Positions 18,978 through 27,620 of a DNA stretch of 64,000 nt are shown here, piece by piece. Source of the stretch: an uncultured Phocaeicola sp. (GTDB lineage Bacteria > Bacteroidota > Bacteroidia > Bacteroidales > Bacteroidaceae); the NCBI GenBank assembly GCA_944320845.1, contig CALUJA010000002.1, positions 1-64,000 on the forward strand, in the 5' to 3' direction. Below the pieces are notes generated by a model. It was given only the letters and a program-made list of their open reading frames with translations, ran no database searches and was not told where the DNA came from. Made by a program: the position numbers and the translations under genes. The number at the start of each line of letters is the position of its first letter. Position 1 is the stretch's first letter.

Positions 18978-19928
18978 ATGGACATTCTTCGGTTCTGTAA
19001 AAACTGGACACTCCCGATTGCCATGTGCATGGGAGTGCTGCTTTATTTTGTTTATGTCAATATCCCGGCACTGGCTTTTACCAGGCCTTTTGCCAATCGT
19101 GCGGTAGACATTGTTCAGCCCGTGCTGATATTCCTGATGTTGTTTCTTACCTTCTGTAAGGTTGGCCTGCATGATTTGCGCCCTTGCCGCTGGCATCTGT
19201 GGCTGATACTGATACAGGGAGTAAGCTTTACGCTGATGGGAGTCCTGCTGATTGTGCTTCCCGATTTTCCGGCGCGCATTCTGGTGGAGGGCGCGATGCT
19301 CTGTATGATTTGCCCCACGGCGACAGCCGCGGCTGTGGTGACGCGCAAGCTGGGGGGCGATGCCGGACATATCACGACTTACACTATCCTGATTAATCTT
19401 CTGACATCTTTTCTCGTCCCTTTCATGCTGCCGATGGTGCATCCCCATCCCGGCATGAGCTTCGGAAGCTCCTTTGTATTGACGCTCGGCAAGGTATTCC
19501 CGCTGCTGTTGTGTCCTTTTGTTGCGGCCATTCTGCTGCGGTATCTTTGTCCGAAGCTGCATGCACGCATCGGCGAGCTACAGGATCTGACCTTTTATTT
19601 GTGGGCACTCGCGCTCACCATAGCCATAGCCGTTACGGTGAAAAGCATCGTGCACAGCGATGTTTCGTTCTGGTATCAGGCGGGACTGGCCGGCATATCT
19701 CTGGTCTGTTGTGCCTTGCAGTTTTTTTTAGGCAAGCGCATCGGACGGCTTTACGGCGATTCAATCAGTGCCGGGCAGGCATTGGGGCAAAAGAATACGG
19801 CGCTGGCCATCTGGATGGGATATACCTTTTTCACGCCTGTTACTGCCGTAGCCGCCGGTTTTTATAGTGTATGGCACAATGTGGTCAATTCATACCAGCT
19901 CTATCAGCAGAGAAAGAAAAGCGCATGA
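18978..19928 (+). CDS. BASS-like membrane transporter
   Basis: A 316-residue, very hydrophobic protein with about nine or ten membrane spans. Features include a helix-breaking CPTATAAAVVTRKLGG segment near residue 115 and a later GQKNTALAIWMG segment near 275, which resemble the two crossover motifs of the bile acid:sodium symporter superfamily. The substrate is unknown. It begins 2 bases after the MurF-Alr stop, so it is co-transcribed with cell-wall genes, but this alone does not assign it to that pathway. Confidence 0.75.
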   Translation: MDILRFCKNWTLPIAMCMGVLLYFVYVNIPALAFTRPFANRAVDIVQPVLIFLMLFLTFCKVGLHDLRPCRWHLWLILIQGVSFTLMGVLLIVLPDFPARILVEGAMLCMICPTATAAAVVTRKLGGDAGHITTYTILINLLTSFLVPFMLPMVHPHPGMSFGSSFVLTLGKVFPLLLCPFVAAILLRYLCPKLHARIGELQDLTFYLWALALTIAIAVTVKSIVHSDVSFWYQAGLAGISLVCCALQFFLGKRIGRLYGDSISAGQALGQKNTALAIWMGYTFFTPVTAVAAGFYSVWHNVVNSYQLYQQRKKSA

Positions 19929-19987
19929 CCTGATGTCGTTTTTTTCTGCAGCGGGCGGCATCCGCTGTTGCCCTTATAAAGCTTTGG

Positions 19988-20025
19988 TTTCATCGTGGTG
20001 AAAAATCCGTTTCATAAAGATGAAA
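19988..20025. promoter_or_regulatory. Tandem palindromes, candidate operator
   Basis: Two related 16-base palindromes start exactly 22 bases apart: TTTCATCGTGGTGAAA (19988-20003) and TTTCATAAAGATGAAA (20010-20025, perfect arms). Spacing of two helical turns suits two dimers of one regulator on the same DNA face. They lie 160-197 bases upstream of the XRE-cupin start codon. Confidence 0.5.
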
Positions 20026-20125
20026 ATATCTGACGCTTTAGATGATTTGAGCGCTTTTGCTCTTTAAACTGTTGCTTCTTATCGCTATTTTTTGAAAATT
20101 TCTTCTTTATGTTTCACAGTTTGTT

Positions 20126-20133
20126 TATATTTG
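20126..20133 (+). promoter_or_regulatory. XRE-cupin/ligase operon promoter, -7 element
   Basis: TATATTTG, matching TAnnTTTG, lies 52 bases before the start codon at 20185. No good -33 box. Confidence 0.5.
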
Positions 20134-20184
20134 TAGCGCGCAGGCCAAGGCTTGTCCGCTTATCATTAAAAACAAACGATAGCT

Positions 20185-20763
20185 ATGGATTGCACAAACA
20201 TCATCGGCGAAAAGATAAAGTCGCTTAGAACACTGAAGGAAATCAGTATAGAAGAACTGGCGGAACGTACGGAGCTGACCGTAGAGCAGATTCGCCGGAT
20301 AGAAGAGAATGTAGATATACCGTCGCTGGCTCCGCTTGTCAAGATAGCCCGTGTATTGGGAGTTCGATTAGGAACTTTTCTTGATGACCAGGACAACGAA
20401 GAAGGCGCTGTAGTTTGCCGTCGGGGAGAGGCAGACGACACGGTTAGCTTTTCAAACAATGCGGTGGATGCGCGACAGCACATGCATTACCATTCCCTTT
20501 CGCGCAGCAAGACCGACCGTCACATGGAACCGTTCGTTATCGACATCGATGCCGACAAGGAAAAAAAATATTCTCTCTCGGCACACGAAGGGGAAGAATT
20601 TATCATGGTGCTGAAAGGAAAGCTTGAAGTGAACTATGGGAAGCAGACTTATGTGCTTGACGAAGGGGATACAATTTATTATGATTCCATCGTTCCCCAT
20701 CATGTGCATGCATACAACGGACAGAAGGCCCAGATATTGGCTGTAATCTATACGCCCATCTAA
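20185..20763 (+). CDS. XRE-family regulator with cupin domain
   Basis: A 192-residue transcription factor. Residues about 5-67 form a helix-turn-helix of the XRE type (LKEISIEELAERTELTVEQI), and residues about 105-190 form a cupin barrel (EGEEFIMVLKGKLEVNYG, then DEGDTIYYDSIVPHHVHAY). Cupin-fused XRE regulators usually sense a small metabolite in the barrel. It sits 21 bases upstream of an acyl-CoA ligase gene, so the likely ligand or controlled pathway is a carboxylic acid or acyl-CoA. Tandem palindromes upstream could be its operator. Confidence 0.92.
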   Translation: MDCTNIIGEKIKSLRTLKEISIEELAERTELTVEQIRRIEENVDIPSLAPLVKIARVLGVRLGTFLDDQDNEEGAVVCRRGEADDTVSFSNNAVDARQHMHYHSLSRSKTDRHMEPFVIDIDADKEKKYSLSAHEGEEFIMVLKGKLEVNYGKQTYVLDEGDTIYYDSIVPHHVHAYNGQKAQILAVIYTPI

Positions 20764-20784
20764 TCATTTTAATCTTTCAGTATT

Positions 20785-22437
20785 ATGTTGCAATTATCAG
20801 AAAGAACTTTGGGGGACTGGCTGGAACACTGGGCGGAAACTACCCCCGACAAGGAATACCTTGTCTATTCTGACCGTAACCTGCGCTTTACGTGGAAACA
20901 GTTTAACCAACGTGTGGACAATATGGCGAAAGGCCTCTTGGCCATCGGGGTGAAAAAGGGCACGCATGTAGGCATTTGGGCGGGAAATGTGCCAGACTGG
21001 CTGACTTTCCTCTATGCCTGTGCCAAGATTGGTGCGGTGGCCGTTACGGTCAATACCAGCTACAAGCAGGCGGAACTGGAGTATCTTTGCCAGAACTCGG
21101 ATATGCATACGCTTTGCATCGTGAACGGAGAAAAAGACAGCAACTTCGTAGAGATGACTTACACCATGCTGCCCGAGCTGAAGACATTCGAACGCGGACG
21201 GATGAAGAGCAAAAGGTTTCCTTACATGCGGAACGTAATCTATATCGGACAGGAAAAATACCGGGGAATGTATAACACGGCCGAGATATTGCTGCTTGGC
21301 AATAACATAGACGACGAGGAACTGCGCCAGGCACGCCGTCAGGTGAACTGTCATGATACGGTGAACATGCAGTATACTTCGGGGACGACCGGATTTCCTA
21401 AGGGAGTCATGCTGACTCATTATAACATAGCCAACAACGGATACCTGACCGGCGAGCACATGAAGTTTACTTCCGAAGACAAGTTGTGTGTATGCGTCCC
21501 GTTGTTCCATTGCTTCGGCGTGGTTTTGGCTACGATGAACTGTCTGACACACGGATGTACGGAGGTGATGGTCGAGCGTTTCGATCCGTTGCTCGTATTA
21601 GCCTCCGTTCATAAAGAGCGCTGTACGGCTCTTTACGGCGTGCCGACGATGTTTATCGCCGAGCTTCATCATCCGATGTTCGACATGTTTGACCTTTCCT
21701 GCCTGCGCACGGGCATTATGGCCGGCTCACTGTGTCCGGTAGAACTGATGAAACAGGTGGAAGAGAAGATGTTTATGCGCGTTACAAGCGTATACGGGCT
21801 GACGGAGACTTCGCCGGGAATGACACATAGCCGTATCGACGACGACCCGGAAGTGCGCTATACCACGGTGGGGCGCGATTATGAATTTACGGAGGTCAAG
21901 GTAATCGACCCGGAGACCGGCGAGGAATGTCCGGTTGGAGTGCAGGGAGAGATGTGTAACCGCGGATATAACACCATGAAGGGATATTACAAAAATCCGG
22001 AAGCCACGGCCGAAGTGATAGACAAGAACGGCTTTCTGCATTCGGGAGACTTGGGCGTAAAGGACGAGGACGGCAACTACCGCATCACGGGACGCATCAA
22101 AGACATGATTATCCGGGGAGGAGAAAATATTTATCCCCGCGAGATAGAAGAGTTTCTTTACCAGATGCCGGGCATTAAGGATGTGCAGGTGGCCGGCGTT
22201 CCCTCGAAGAAATACGGCGAAGCCGTGGGTGCTTTCATCATTCTGCACGAGGGATATACGATGAATGAATTTGATGTCCGCGAGTTTTGTCAGGGGAAGA
22301 TTGCCCGTTACAAGATTCCGAAATACATATTCTTTGTCAAAGAGTTTCCGATGACCGGCAGCGGAAAGATACAGAAATTCAAGTTGAAGGATTTGTCACT
22401 GGAACTCTGCAGGCAGCAGGGGATAGAAATCATCTGA
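20785..22437 (+). CDS. Acyl-CoA synthetase (AMP-forming)
   Basis: A 550-residue member of the adenylate-forming superfamily that activates a carboxylic acid to its CoA thioester via acyl-AMP. The ATP motif [10 protein letters not shown] is at 198-207, YGLTETSPG follows in the middle, then HSGDLG and [16 protein letters not shown] at the hinge, and the catalytic Lys528 (GSGKI) near the C-terminus. No signal peptide. The substrate cannot be read from sequence; medium-chain or long-chain fatty acids are likely. It is co-transcribed with the XRE-cupin gene. Confidence 0.93.
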   Translation: MLQLSERTLGDWLEHWAETTPDKEYLVYSDRNLRFTWKQFNQRVDNMAKGLLAIGVKKGTHVGIWAGNVPDWLTFLYACAKIGAVAVTVNTSYKQAELEYLCQNSDMHTLCIVNGEKDSNFVEMTYTMLPELKTFERGRMKSKRFPYMRNVIYIGQEKYRGMYNTAEILLLGNNIDDEELRQARRQVNCHDTVNMQYTSGTTGFPKGVMLTHYNIANNGYLTGEHMKFTSEDKLCVCVPLFHCFGVVLATMNCLTHGCTEVMVERFDPLLVLASVHKERCTALYGVPTMFIAELHHPMFDMFDLSCLRTGIMAGSLCPVELMKQVEEKMFMRVTSVYGLTETSPGMTHSRIDDDPEVRYTTVGRDYEFTEVKVIDPETGEECPVGVQGEMCNRGYNTMKGYYKNPEATAEVIDKNGFLHSGDLGVKDEDGNYRITGRIKDMIIRGGENIYPREIEEFLYQMPGIKDVQVAGVPSKKYGEAVGAFIILHEGYTMNEFDVREFCQGKIARYKIPKYIFFVKEFPMTGSGKIQKFKLKDLSLELCRQQGIEII

Positions 22438-22471
22438 TTCTCTTTGGCGGATTTGTGCTGATATTGTCAGG

Positions 22472-22522
22472 AAAGCAGGATTGTCGGGCAAGCTTTCATG
22501 TTTTGCCGGACAATCCTGCTTT
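22472..22522. terminator. Bidirectional terminator between acyl-CoA ligase and hisC
   Basis: A long hairpin: 14 perfect pairs (AAAGCAGGATTGTC with GACAATCCTGCTTT) extended by six more with one mismatch. A T5 run follows on the plus strand; the minus side has only a short T run. It lies 35 bases past the ligase stop and 49 bases past the hisC stop. Confidence 0.85.
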
Positions 22523-22570
22523 TTGCTCGGCAGCAAACGGACTTTTGTTCGCTGTCCTGCCGCAGTTTCC

Positions 22571-23617
22571 TTATTTCTCCCATTTCTTTCCCTTGAGTGC
22601 TTCCAGCAGGGCGTCGTTTTCCGGACGGGTTCCCACGGTGATGCGCAGACAGTTATGACAGAGCGTTACGTTGGTCCGGTTGCGCACGATGATTCCTTTC
22701 TCTACCAGATAATCGTATATCCTTTTGGCATCCGTTACCCGTGTCAGGAAAAAGTTGGCGTCGGTAGGGTAAACCTGCTCGCAGCATGGCAGCTTCCTGA
22801 ATTCTTTTACCAGGCGGGAACGCTCGTTTAAAAGTGATTTCACCCATTCCTGCACCTGATAATGTTTCTCCATCATGCGGATTGCCTCCTGTTGGGTCAG
22901 GAGATTGACATTGTATGGATACTTTATCCTGTTCATTATCCCGATGATTTCCTTCGATGCGAACGCCATTCCCAGACGGATGGCCGCACATCCCCATGCT
23001 TTTGAGAAGGTCTGAAGCACAATCAGATTAGGATAATCCTCCAGTTTGTTCAGGTAAGAAGGGACATCTGAGAAGTCAGCATAAGCTTCGTCTATGATGA
23101 CCAAACCCTGGAAATCCTGTAGCAGAGCGAGTATTTCCTCTTGACAAAGATTGTTTCCCGTAGGGTTGTTGGGCGAGCAGAGAAAGACTAGCTTGGTGTT
23201 GTCGTCGGATGCGGCGAGCAGTTTATCCGACTTAAACTGGAAATCCTCGTCAAGCTGCACTTTCCGGTACTCGACATCGTTTACTTCCGCACATACCTGA
23301 TACATGCCGTATGTCGGGTCTATGGCCACTACATTGTCTGTCCCCGGCCGGCAGAAAGCCCGGAACAGCAGGTCGATGGCTTCATCGCTTCCGTTTCCTA
23401 AGAATATCTGTTCGGGCAGCACTTTCTTGACCGGCGCGATAAGCCTTTTCAGCTCCCGCTGCAGCGGATCCGGATAGCGGTTGTTGGGGGTGTTGTATGG
23501 GTTTTCATTGGCATCCAAAAAGATGGATGCCTCGGCCCCGTTGTATTCGTCACGTGCGGAAGAGTAGGGCTTCAAAGTCCAGATATTGGGGCGAGTCAGT
23601 TCTTTCAGAGGTTTCAT
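22571..23617 (-). CDS. hisC: Histidinol-phosphate aminotransferase
   Basis: A PLP-dependent fold-type I aminotransferase that converts imidazole-acetol phosphate to histidinol phosphate. The 348 residues are the normal length. The PLP lysine is Lys206 (TFSKAWG), preceded by CSPNNPTGN and IIDEAYADF. Its start codon overlaps the hisD stop by 4 bases. It is the last gene of the his operon here; hisB, often the next gene in Bacteroides, is not present downstream. Confidence 0.97.
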   Translation of the reverse strand: MKPLKELTRPNIWTLKPYSSARDEYNGAEASIFLDANENPYNTPNNRYPDPLQRELKRLIAPVKKVLPEQIFLGNGSDEAIDLLFRAFCRPGTDNVVAIDPTYGMYQVCAEVNDVEYRKVQLDEDFQFKSDKLLAASDDNTKLVFLCSPNNPTGNNLCQEEILALLQDFQGLVIIDEAYADFSDVPSYLNKLEDYPNLIVLQTFSKAWGCAAIRLGMAFASKEIIGIMNRIKYPYNVNLLTQQEAIRMMEKHYQVQEWVKSLLNERSRLVKEFRKLPCCEQVYPTDANFFLTRVTDAKRIYDYLVEKGIIVRNRTNVTLCHNCLRITVGTRPENDALLEALKGKKWEK

Positions 23618-24906
23618 ATTGTTCGTTTTAAGGTTTCCAGACGGACACTCACGGCATTCTTGTGGGCATCGAGATATTCGTTGGCGGCCAATACTTCGAT
23701 GGCAGGGCCGATGGTGGCTATGCCCTCGGCAGTAACTTCCTGGTAAGTAATCTTGCGGATGAAACTGTCAACACTCACGCCGCTGTATGCCTTGGCATAT
23801 CCGTTTGTCGGCAGGGTGTGGTTGGTCCCCGATGCGTAGTCGCCCGCACTTTCGGGGGAGTATGCGCCCAGGAAGACCGAACCCGCGTTGACGATTCTCT
23901 CGGCCACGCTTTGGTAATCCTTGGTCTCGATAATCAGATGTTCGGGCGCATATTCGTTGGCCATGTCAATCGCTTCATCGATGCTCCTGACCAAAATCAA
24001 CTTGCTGTTGGCAAGCGACTTTTCGGCAATGTTTCTGCGGAACAGGGACGGGAGCTGCCGGCTTACTTCTTCCGTCACGGCCTGGAGCAGGTCTTGTGAA
24101 GTGGTGATAAGGATGGCCTGACTGTCTGTTCCGTGCTCAGCCTGCGAGAGGAGGTCGGCGGCAACGAATGTCGGATTGGCGCTCTCGTCGGCGAGGACTG
24201 CCACTTCCGACGGGCCGGCCGGCATATCAATGGCCACATCGCGCAGCGAAACCTGCTGTTTGGCGGCCGTCACATACTGGTTTCCCGGACCGAAAATCTT
24301 GTATACCTTGGGGACAGACTCCGTTCCGTAGGCCATGGCTCCGATAGCCTGCACTCCTCCTGCCTTAAAGACACGGCTTACGCCGGCTATTCGGGCGGCA
24401 TAAAGGATGGCCGGATGTATCTTGCCTGTCCGGTCGGGCGGGGTACAGAGGATGATTTCCCTGCATCCTGCGATTTGTGCCGGAGTAGCGAGCATCAGCA
24501 CCGTGGAGAAAAGGGGGGCTGTTCCGCCCGGAATGTAGAGTCCGACCTTCTCAATGGGCACGGCCTTCTGCCAGCAGGTCACTCCCGGCAGGGTCGTTAT
24601 TTTTTTCCCCTCGAATTTCTGTGAGGAATGAAAGGTGCGGATATTGTTGTATGCCAGCATAATGGCGGCTTTCAGCTCGATGCTGACTTCTTTTTCAGCT
24701 TCAGCAAACTCTTTTTCGGTGGCAGCGAGTGAGGCAAGCCGCACCTTGTCAAACTTTTCTTCATATTCGATGACGGCCTTGTCGCCTTCCGTGCGTATGC
24801 GGTCCAGTATTTCAGACACGGTGTTCCGCAGAATATCGGTGTTCAGAACCGGCCGTTTCAGTATTTCTTTCCAGGCCGGCCGTTCGGGATTGGTTATAAT
24901 ATTCAT
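23614..24906 (-). CDS. hisD: Histidinol dehydrogenase
   Basis: A zinc- and NAD-dependent enzyme for the last two oxidations of histidine synthesis. The 430-residue length is typical. Visible motifs are the substrate/NAD region [27 protein letters not shown], the zinc residues Gln255/His258 in SQAEHG and the catalytic Glu322/His323 in YAPEHLII. It is co-transcribed with hisG (24-base gap) and hisC (4-base overlap). Confidence 0.97.
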   Translation of the reverse strand: MNIITNPERPAWKEILKRPVLNTDILRNTVSEILDRIRTEGDKAVIEYEEKFDKVRLASLAATEKEFAEAEKEVSIELKAAIMLAYNNIRTFHSSQKFEGKKITTLPGVTCWQKAVPIEKVGLYIPGGTAPLFSTVLMLATPAQIAGCREIILCTPPDRTGKIHPAILYAARIAGVSRVFKAGGVQAIGAMAYGTESVPKVYKIFGPGNQYVTAAKQQVSLRDVAIDMPAGPSEVAVLADESANPTFVAADLLSQAEHGTDSQAILITTSQDLLQAVTEEVSRQLPSLFRRNIAEKSLANSKLILVRSIDEAIDMANEYAPEHLIIETKDYQSVAERIVNAGSVFLGAYSPESAGDYASGTNHTLPTNGYAKAYSGVSVDSFIRKITYQEVTAEGIATIGPAIEVLAANEYLDAHKNAVSVRLETLKRTI

Positions 24907-24930
24907 GGTATAGCGTTCTTAAAAAAAATT

Positions 24931-25782
24931 TCAGATAATCATTTTCTCGATAGGCAGCACGAGAATGCCCTGCGCGCCGATAGCCTTCAGTTTTCCGATG
25001 ATTTCCCAAAAGCATTTCTGGTCGAGCACCGTGTGTATGCTGCTCCATCCTTCTGTGGCAAGCGGCATGATGGTGGGGCTTTTGATGCCGGGCAATACAC
25101 CGATGATTTCCTTGACCTTGTCGGTCGGCACATTCATCAGCACATATTTCTTGTCCTCGGCTGTCTTTACTGCATTGATGCGGAACAGCAGCTCTTTCAG
25201 TATTTCTTTTTTCTCATTGCTCAGATTTTTGTTGCCTATAAGCAGGGCCTCGCTTTTCATGACAGTCTCCACCTCTTTCAAATTGTTGCTGATGAGGGTT
25301 GAACCTGAGCTGACGATGTCGAATATGGCATCCGCCAGTCCGATTCCAGGAGCGATTTCCACCGAGCCGGTGATGACATGGATGTCTGCCCGTATCCCGT
25401 TTTTGTTCAGATAGGAACGAAGAATGCCCGGATACGAGGTGGCAATTTTTTTCCCATTGAACCAGGCCGGGCCGTTGTACTCTGTTTCCTTGTGGATGGC
25501 AAGCGAGAGACGGCATTTGCTGAAGCCCAGTCGCTGGACGATGTCAGCATCTTCGTTTCGTTCCACAAATTCATTTTCCCCCACGATGCCCAAGTCGGCC
25601 ACGCCGCTTGCCACACATTGGGGAATATCATCGTCGCGAAGAAACAGAACCTCCACCGGGAAATTGGTGGATTGAGTGAGCAAAGTGCGTTTGGAAGTCG
25701 ACAGCTTGATGTCGGCTTCGGCAAGCAAGGCCATTGTGTCTTCGAAAAGGCGGCCTTTGGATTGTACGGCGATTCTTAACAT
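24931..25782 (-). CDS. hisG: ATP phosphoribosyltransferase, long form
   Basis: HisG couples ATP to PRPP, the committed step of histidine synthesis. The 283 residues include the catalytic domain (MLRIAVQSKGRLFEDT at the start, GVADLGIVGENEF near residue 65, and the PRPP-loop-like DIVSSGSTL near 170) and a C-terminal HisG_C regulatory domain. It is therefore the long, histidine-inhibited form that needs no HisZ. I start at MLRIAV (25782); an ATG two codons earlier (25788) is equally possible, and the more upstream start would run into the attenuator. It is the first structural gene behind the his leader. Confidence 0.96.
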   Translation of the reverse strand: MLRIAVQSKGRLFEDTMALLAEADIKLSTSKRTLLTQSTNFPVEVLFLRDDDIPQCVASGVADLGIVGENEFVERNEDADIVQRLGFSKCRLSLAIHKETEYNGPAWFNGKKIATSYPGILRSYLNKNGIRADIHVITGSVEIAPGIGLADAIFDIVSSGSTLISNNLKEVETVMKSEALLIGNKNLSNEKKEILKELLFRINAVKTAEDKKYVLMNVPTDKVKEIIGVLPGIKSPTIMPLATEGWSSIHTVLDQKCFWEIIGKLKAIGAQGILVLPIEKMII

Positions 25783-25810
25783 ATTCATTGGTGTTGGTTT
25801 GTTTAAAATA

Positions 25811-25845
25811 AAAAAGGCTTGCCGCTGCAACGGAAAGCCTTTTTG
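25811..25845 (-). terminator. his operon attenuator (intrinsic terminator)
   Basis: A 10-bp outer stem (AAAAAGGCTT with AAGCCTTTTT) encloses a short CCG/CGG stem and is followed on the minus strand by TTTTATTTT. It lies 36 bases after the leader peptide stop and about 23 bases before hisG. Confidence 0.85.
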
Positions 25846-25881
25846 CTGTTAGTTTTTGTCGTTTATGACCACATGCCCCTC

Positions 25882-25944
25882 TCAGCCTACCGTTGGTATC
25901 GTTAGGTAATGATGATGATGGTGATGCAAGGTCATAAGTCTCAT
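25882..25944 (-). CDS. hisL: Histidine leader peptide
   Basis: A 20-codon ORF on the minus strand reads MRLMTLHHHHHHYLTIPTVG and stops at TGA. Six consecutive histidine codons lie between a good promoter (TTTG, 20 bases, TATTTTTG) and an intrinsic terminator just before hisG. This is the classical plan of ribosome-dependent attenuation: stalling at the His codons when charged tRNA-His is scarce would prevent terminator folding. The ORF is too short for usual gene calling. The antiterminator pairing was not worked out in detail. Confidence 0.88.
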   Translation of the reverse strand: MRLMTLHHHHHHYLTIPTVG

Positions 25945-25962
25945 AATTTTCTTGTTTTGTGA

Positions 25963-25994
25963 CAAAAATAAAGCATACGGATGAAAAATCCAAA
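25963..25994 (-). promoter_or_regulatory. his operon promoter
   Basis: On the minus strand TTTG (25994-25991), a 20-base spacer and TATTTTTG (25970-25963) match the Bacteroidales vegetative promoter. Transcription would start about 12 bases before the leader peptide ATG. Confidence 0.8.
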
Positions 25995-26134
25995 TGATTA
26001 TCAGAAAAAGTTTGTTTTTTTCTTTCATGGATTTTGCCTTTGCCCTTTATGCCGGATTTTTGCACGGATGAAAATCGGCTTTGCACGGGGCAGGAACTGG
26101 TTTTCACCGCAATGGAAAAAGAGGACGGCCGGCT

Positions 26135-26623
26135 TCAGGCAGTGCCCGCTTCCTCATCCACCGTATGGCATCCCTTGAAATACATTTCTTTGCGCGCCTT
26201 CTCTTCAGAGAAAGTGAAGTAGGTGCATACGGCTTGGGTGCAGGTTTCTCCCTTTATATTGTCGATGCGGGCATCGACGGTCACGAGGTTACGGTGCTTT
26301 TCCCTGATGCGTGCCCGTATGATGATATGGTCGTCCGTGGTCATTACAGGCTTGAGATAGCGGGTTTCCATCTTCGAAGTCACCCCTGCGGTCTGTAGTT
26401 TCCGGGCGATGGCCCAGGCACAGATTTCATCAAGCAGTACGGCCTGTATGCCTCCATGCAGTGTATCCTTCCATCCCTGATATTTGGGCTCGGGATGCCA
26501 TACGCTCACAATGTCTTCTCCGTCTTCATAAAACTCCATTTTCACGCCGGCCTCATTGTCGGGGGCACAGCCGAAACAGAAGTAATCCTTTATTCCCTTC
26601 CAGGGATTGACTATCTTTTTCAT
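26135..26623 (-). CDS. PaaI-like thioesterase
   Basis: A 162-residue hotdog-fold thioesterase candidate. It has WKDTLHGGIQAVLLDEICAWA near residue 55, matching the HGG...D active-site pattern of the PaaI/4HBT family. An extra N-terminal segment (YFCFGCAPDNEAGVKMEF) is common in this subgroup. The substrate would be an acyl-CoA, unspecified. The start MKKIVNPW (26623) is chosen because the longer frame runs into the Dabb gene. It follows the Dabb gene by 14 bases. Confidence 0.88.
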   Translation of the reverse strand: MKKIVNPWKGIKDYFCFGCAPDNEAGVKMEFYEDGEDIVSVWHPEPKYQGWKDTLHGGIQAVLLDEICAWAIARKLQTAGVTSKMETRYLKPVMTTDDHIIIRARIREKHRNLVTVDARIDNIKGETCTQAVCTYFTFSEEKARKEMYFKGCHTVDEEAGTA

Positions 26624-26637
26624 GGCTTCGCGGGGGA

Positions 26638-26937
26638 TTAAAGTTCGTAGTCGGTGCAGGCGCGCCCGTCTTTGGCTTCTTTCAGGATGGACGCTGCCGC
26701 AATGTGGTCGGGATGGACGGCGTATGCCTTCACTTCCTCCAGTGTGTCGAACGTGCTGTCGAGGCAAATGTCCCATTCTTCCTCAGGATTCATGTTCAGT
26801 CCTACGTGTATGCTGCGTATGGAGCGTATCTTTTCAGGCAAAGCCTCGATGGCAGCCTTGAAACGGAGCATGACATCTGTTTTTTCTTCTGTGGTCAGGC
26901 TTTTTTTCAGTCTGAACAAAACAATGTGTTTGACCAT
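26638..26937 (-). CDS. Dabb (stress-response A/B barrel) domain protein
   Basis: A 99-residue protein beginning MVKHIVLFRLKK and containing NPEEEWDICLDSTFDTLEEV, typical of the dimeric alpha/beta-barrel (Dabb) family. Its His and conserved acidic residues are family features, but no function is established for such single-domain members. It is probably first in a two-gene unit with the thioesterase, and divergent from udk. Confidence 0.85.
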   Translation of the reverse strand: MVKHIVLFRLKKSLTTEEKTDVMLRFKAAIEALPEKIRSIRSIHVGLNMNPEEEWDICLDSTFDTLEEVKAYAVHPDHIAAASILKEAKDGRACTDYEL

Positions 26938-26961
26938 GATTGATTATTTTATTAATTATCG

Positions 26962-26969
26962 TATTTTTG
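26962..26969 (+). promoter_or_regulatory. udk promoter, -7 element
   Basis: TATTTTTG on the plus strand, 39 bases before the udk start. It nearly abuts the divergent -7 element at 26977-26984. Confidence 0.5.
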
Positions 26970-26976
26970 TATATTG

Positions 26977-26984
26977 CAAATATA
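26977..26984 (-). promoter_or_regulatory. Dabb/thioesterase promoter, -7 element
   Basis: The minus strand reads TATATTTG, 39 bases before the Dabb start codon. Both divergent promoters share a 60-base AT-rich region. Confidence 0.5.
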
Positions 26985-27008
26985 TAACTAATTATTGAAA
27001 CAGCGGAT

Positions 27009-27620
27009 ATGATTATCATTGGAATTGCAGGAGGAACAGGCTCCGGGAAGACAACAGTAGTGAAACGGATTGTGGAACGCCTGTCGGCGGATGAAGTGGC
27101 GGTTCTTCCTTTAGACTCATATTATAAGGATAGCAGCCATGTGCCGGCAGAGCTTCGCCAGAACATAAACTTTGACCATCCGAACGCTTTTGACTGGGAT
27201 TTGCTTTCGGAGCATGTGTCGATGCTTCGCGAAGGCAAGGCAATCGAGCAGCCTGTATATTCATTCCTTACCTGCACGCGCCAGCCTGAAACCGTTCATA
27301 TTGAGCCACGCAAGGTTATCATCATAGAGGGAATCCTGGCTTTGAGCGACAGACAGCTGTGCGGGCAGATGGATTTGCGCATTTTTGTGGATGCAGACCC
27401 GGACGAACGCCTTATCCGGGTCATCCGGCGCGATATGCAAGAGCGGGGAAGAACGGCCGAGGCTGTGATGGAGCGTTATGTAAAGGTGCTTAAGCCGATG
27501 CATATGGAGTTTATCGAACCTGCCAAGCGTGTCGCTGATTTGATTATCCCCCAGGGAGGCCATAACAGCAAGGCCATAGAGATACTGCAAATGTATATCG
27601 AAAAAATAGCCGGGCGATGA
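27009..27620 (+). CDS. udk: Uridine kinase
   Basis: A cytoplasmic P-loop kinase that phosphorylates uridine/cytidine for pyrimidine salvage. Walker A GGTGSGKT is at residues 8-15, followed by LPLDSYYKDSS (substrate site) and FDHPNAFDWDLL. IIIEGILAL and RRDMQERGR belong to the Walker B and lid regions. 203 residues is the usual length. Its stop overlaps the next gene's ATG by 4 bases (ATGA). Confidence 0.97.
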   Translation: MIIIGIAGGTGSGKTTVVKRIVERLSADEVAVLPLDSYYKDSSHVPAELRQNINFDHPNAFDWDLLSEHVSMLREGKAIEQPVYSFLTCTRQPETVHIEPRKVIIIEGILALSDRQLCGQMDLRIFVDADPDERLIRVIRRDMQERGRTAEAVMERYVKVLKPMHMEFIEPAKRVADLIIPQGGHNSKAIEILQMYIEKIAGR

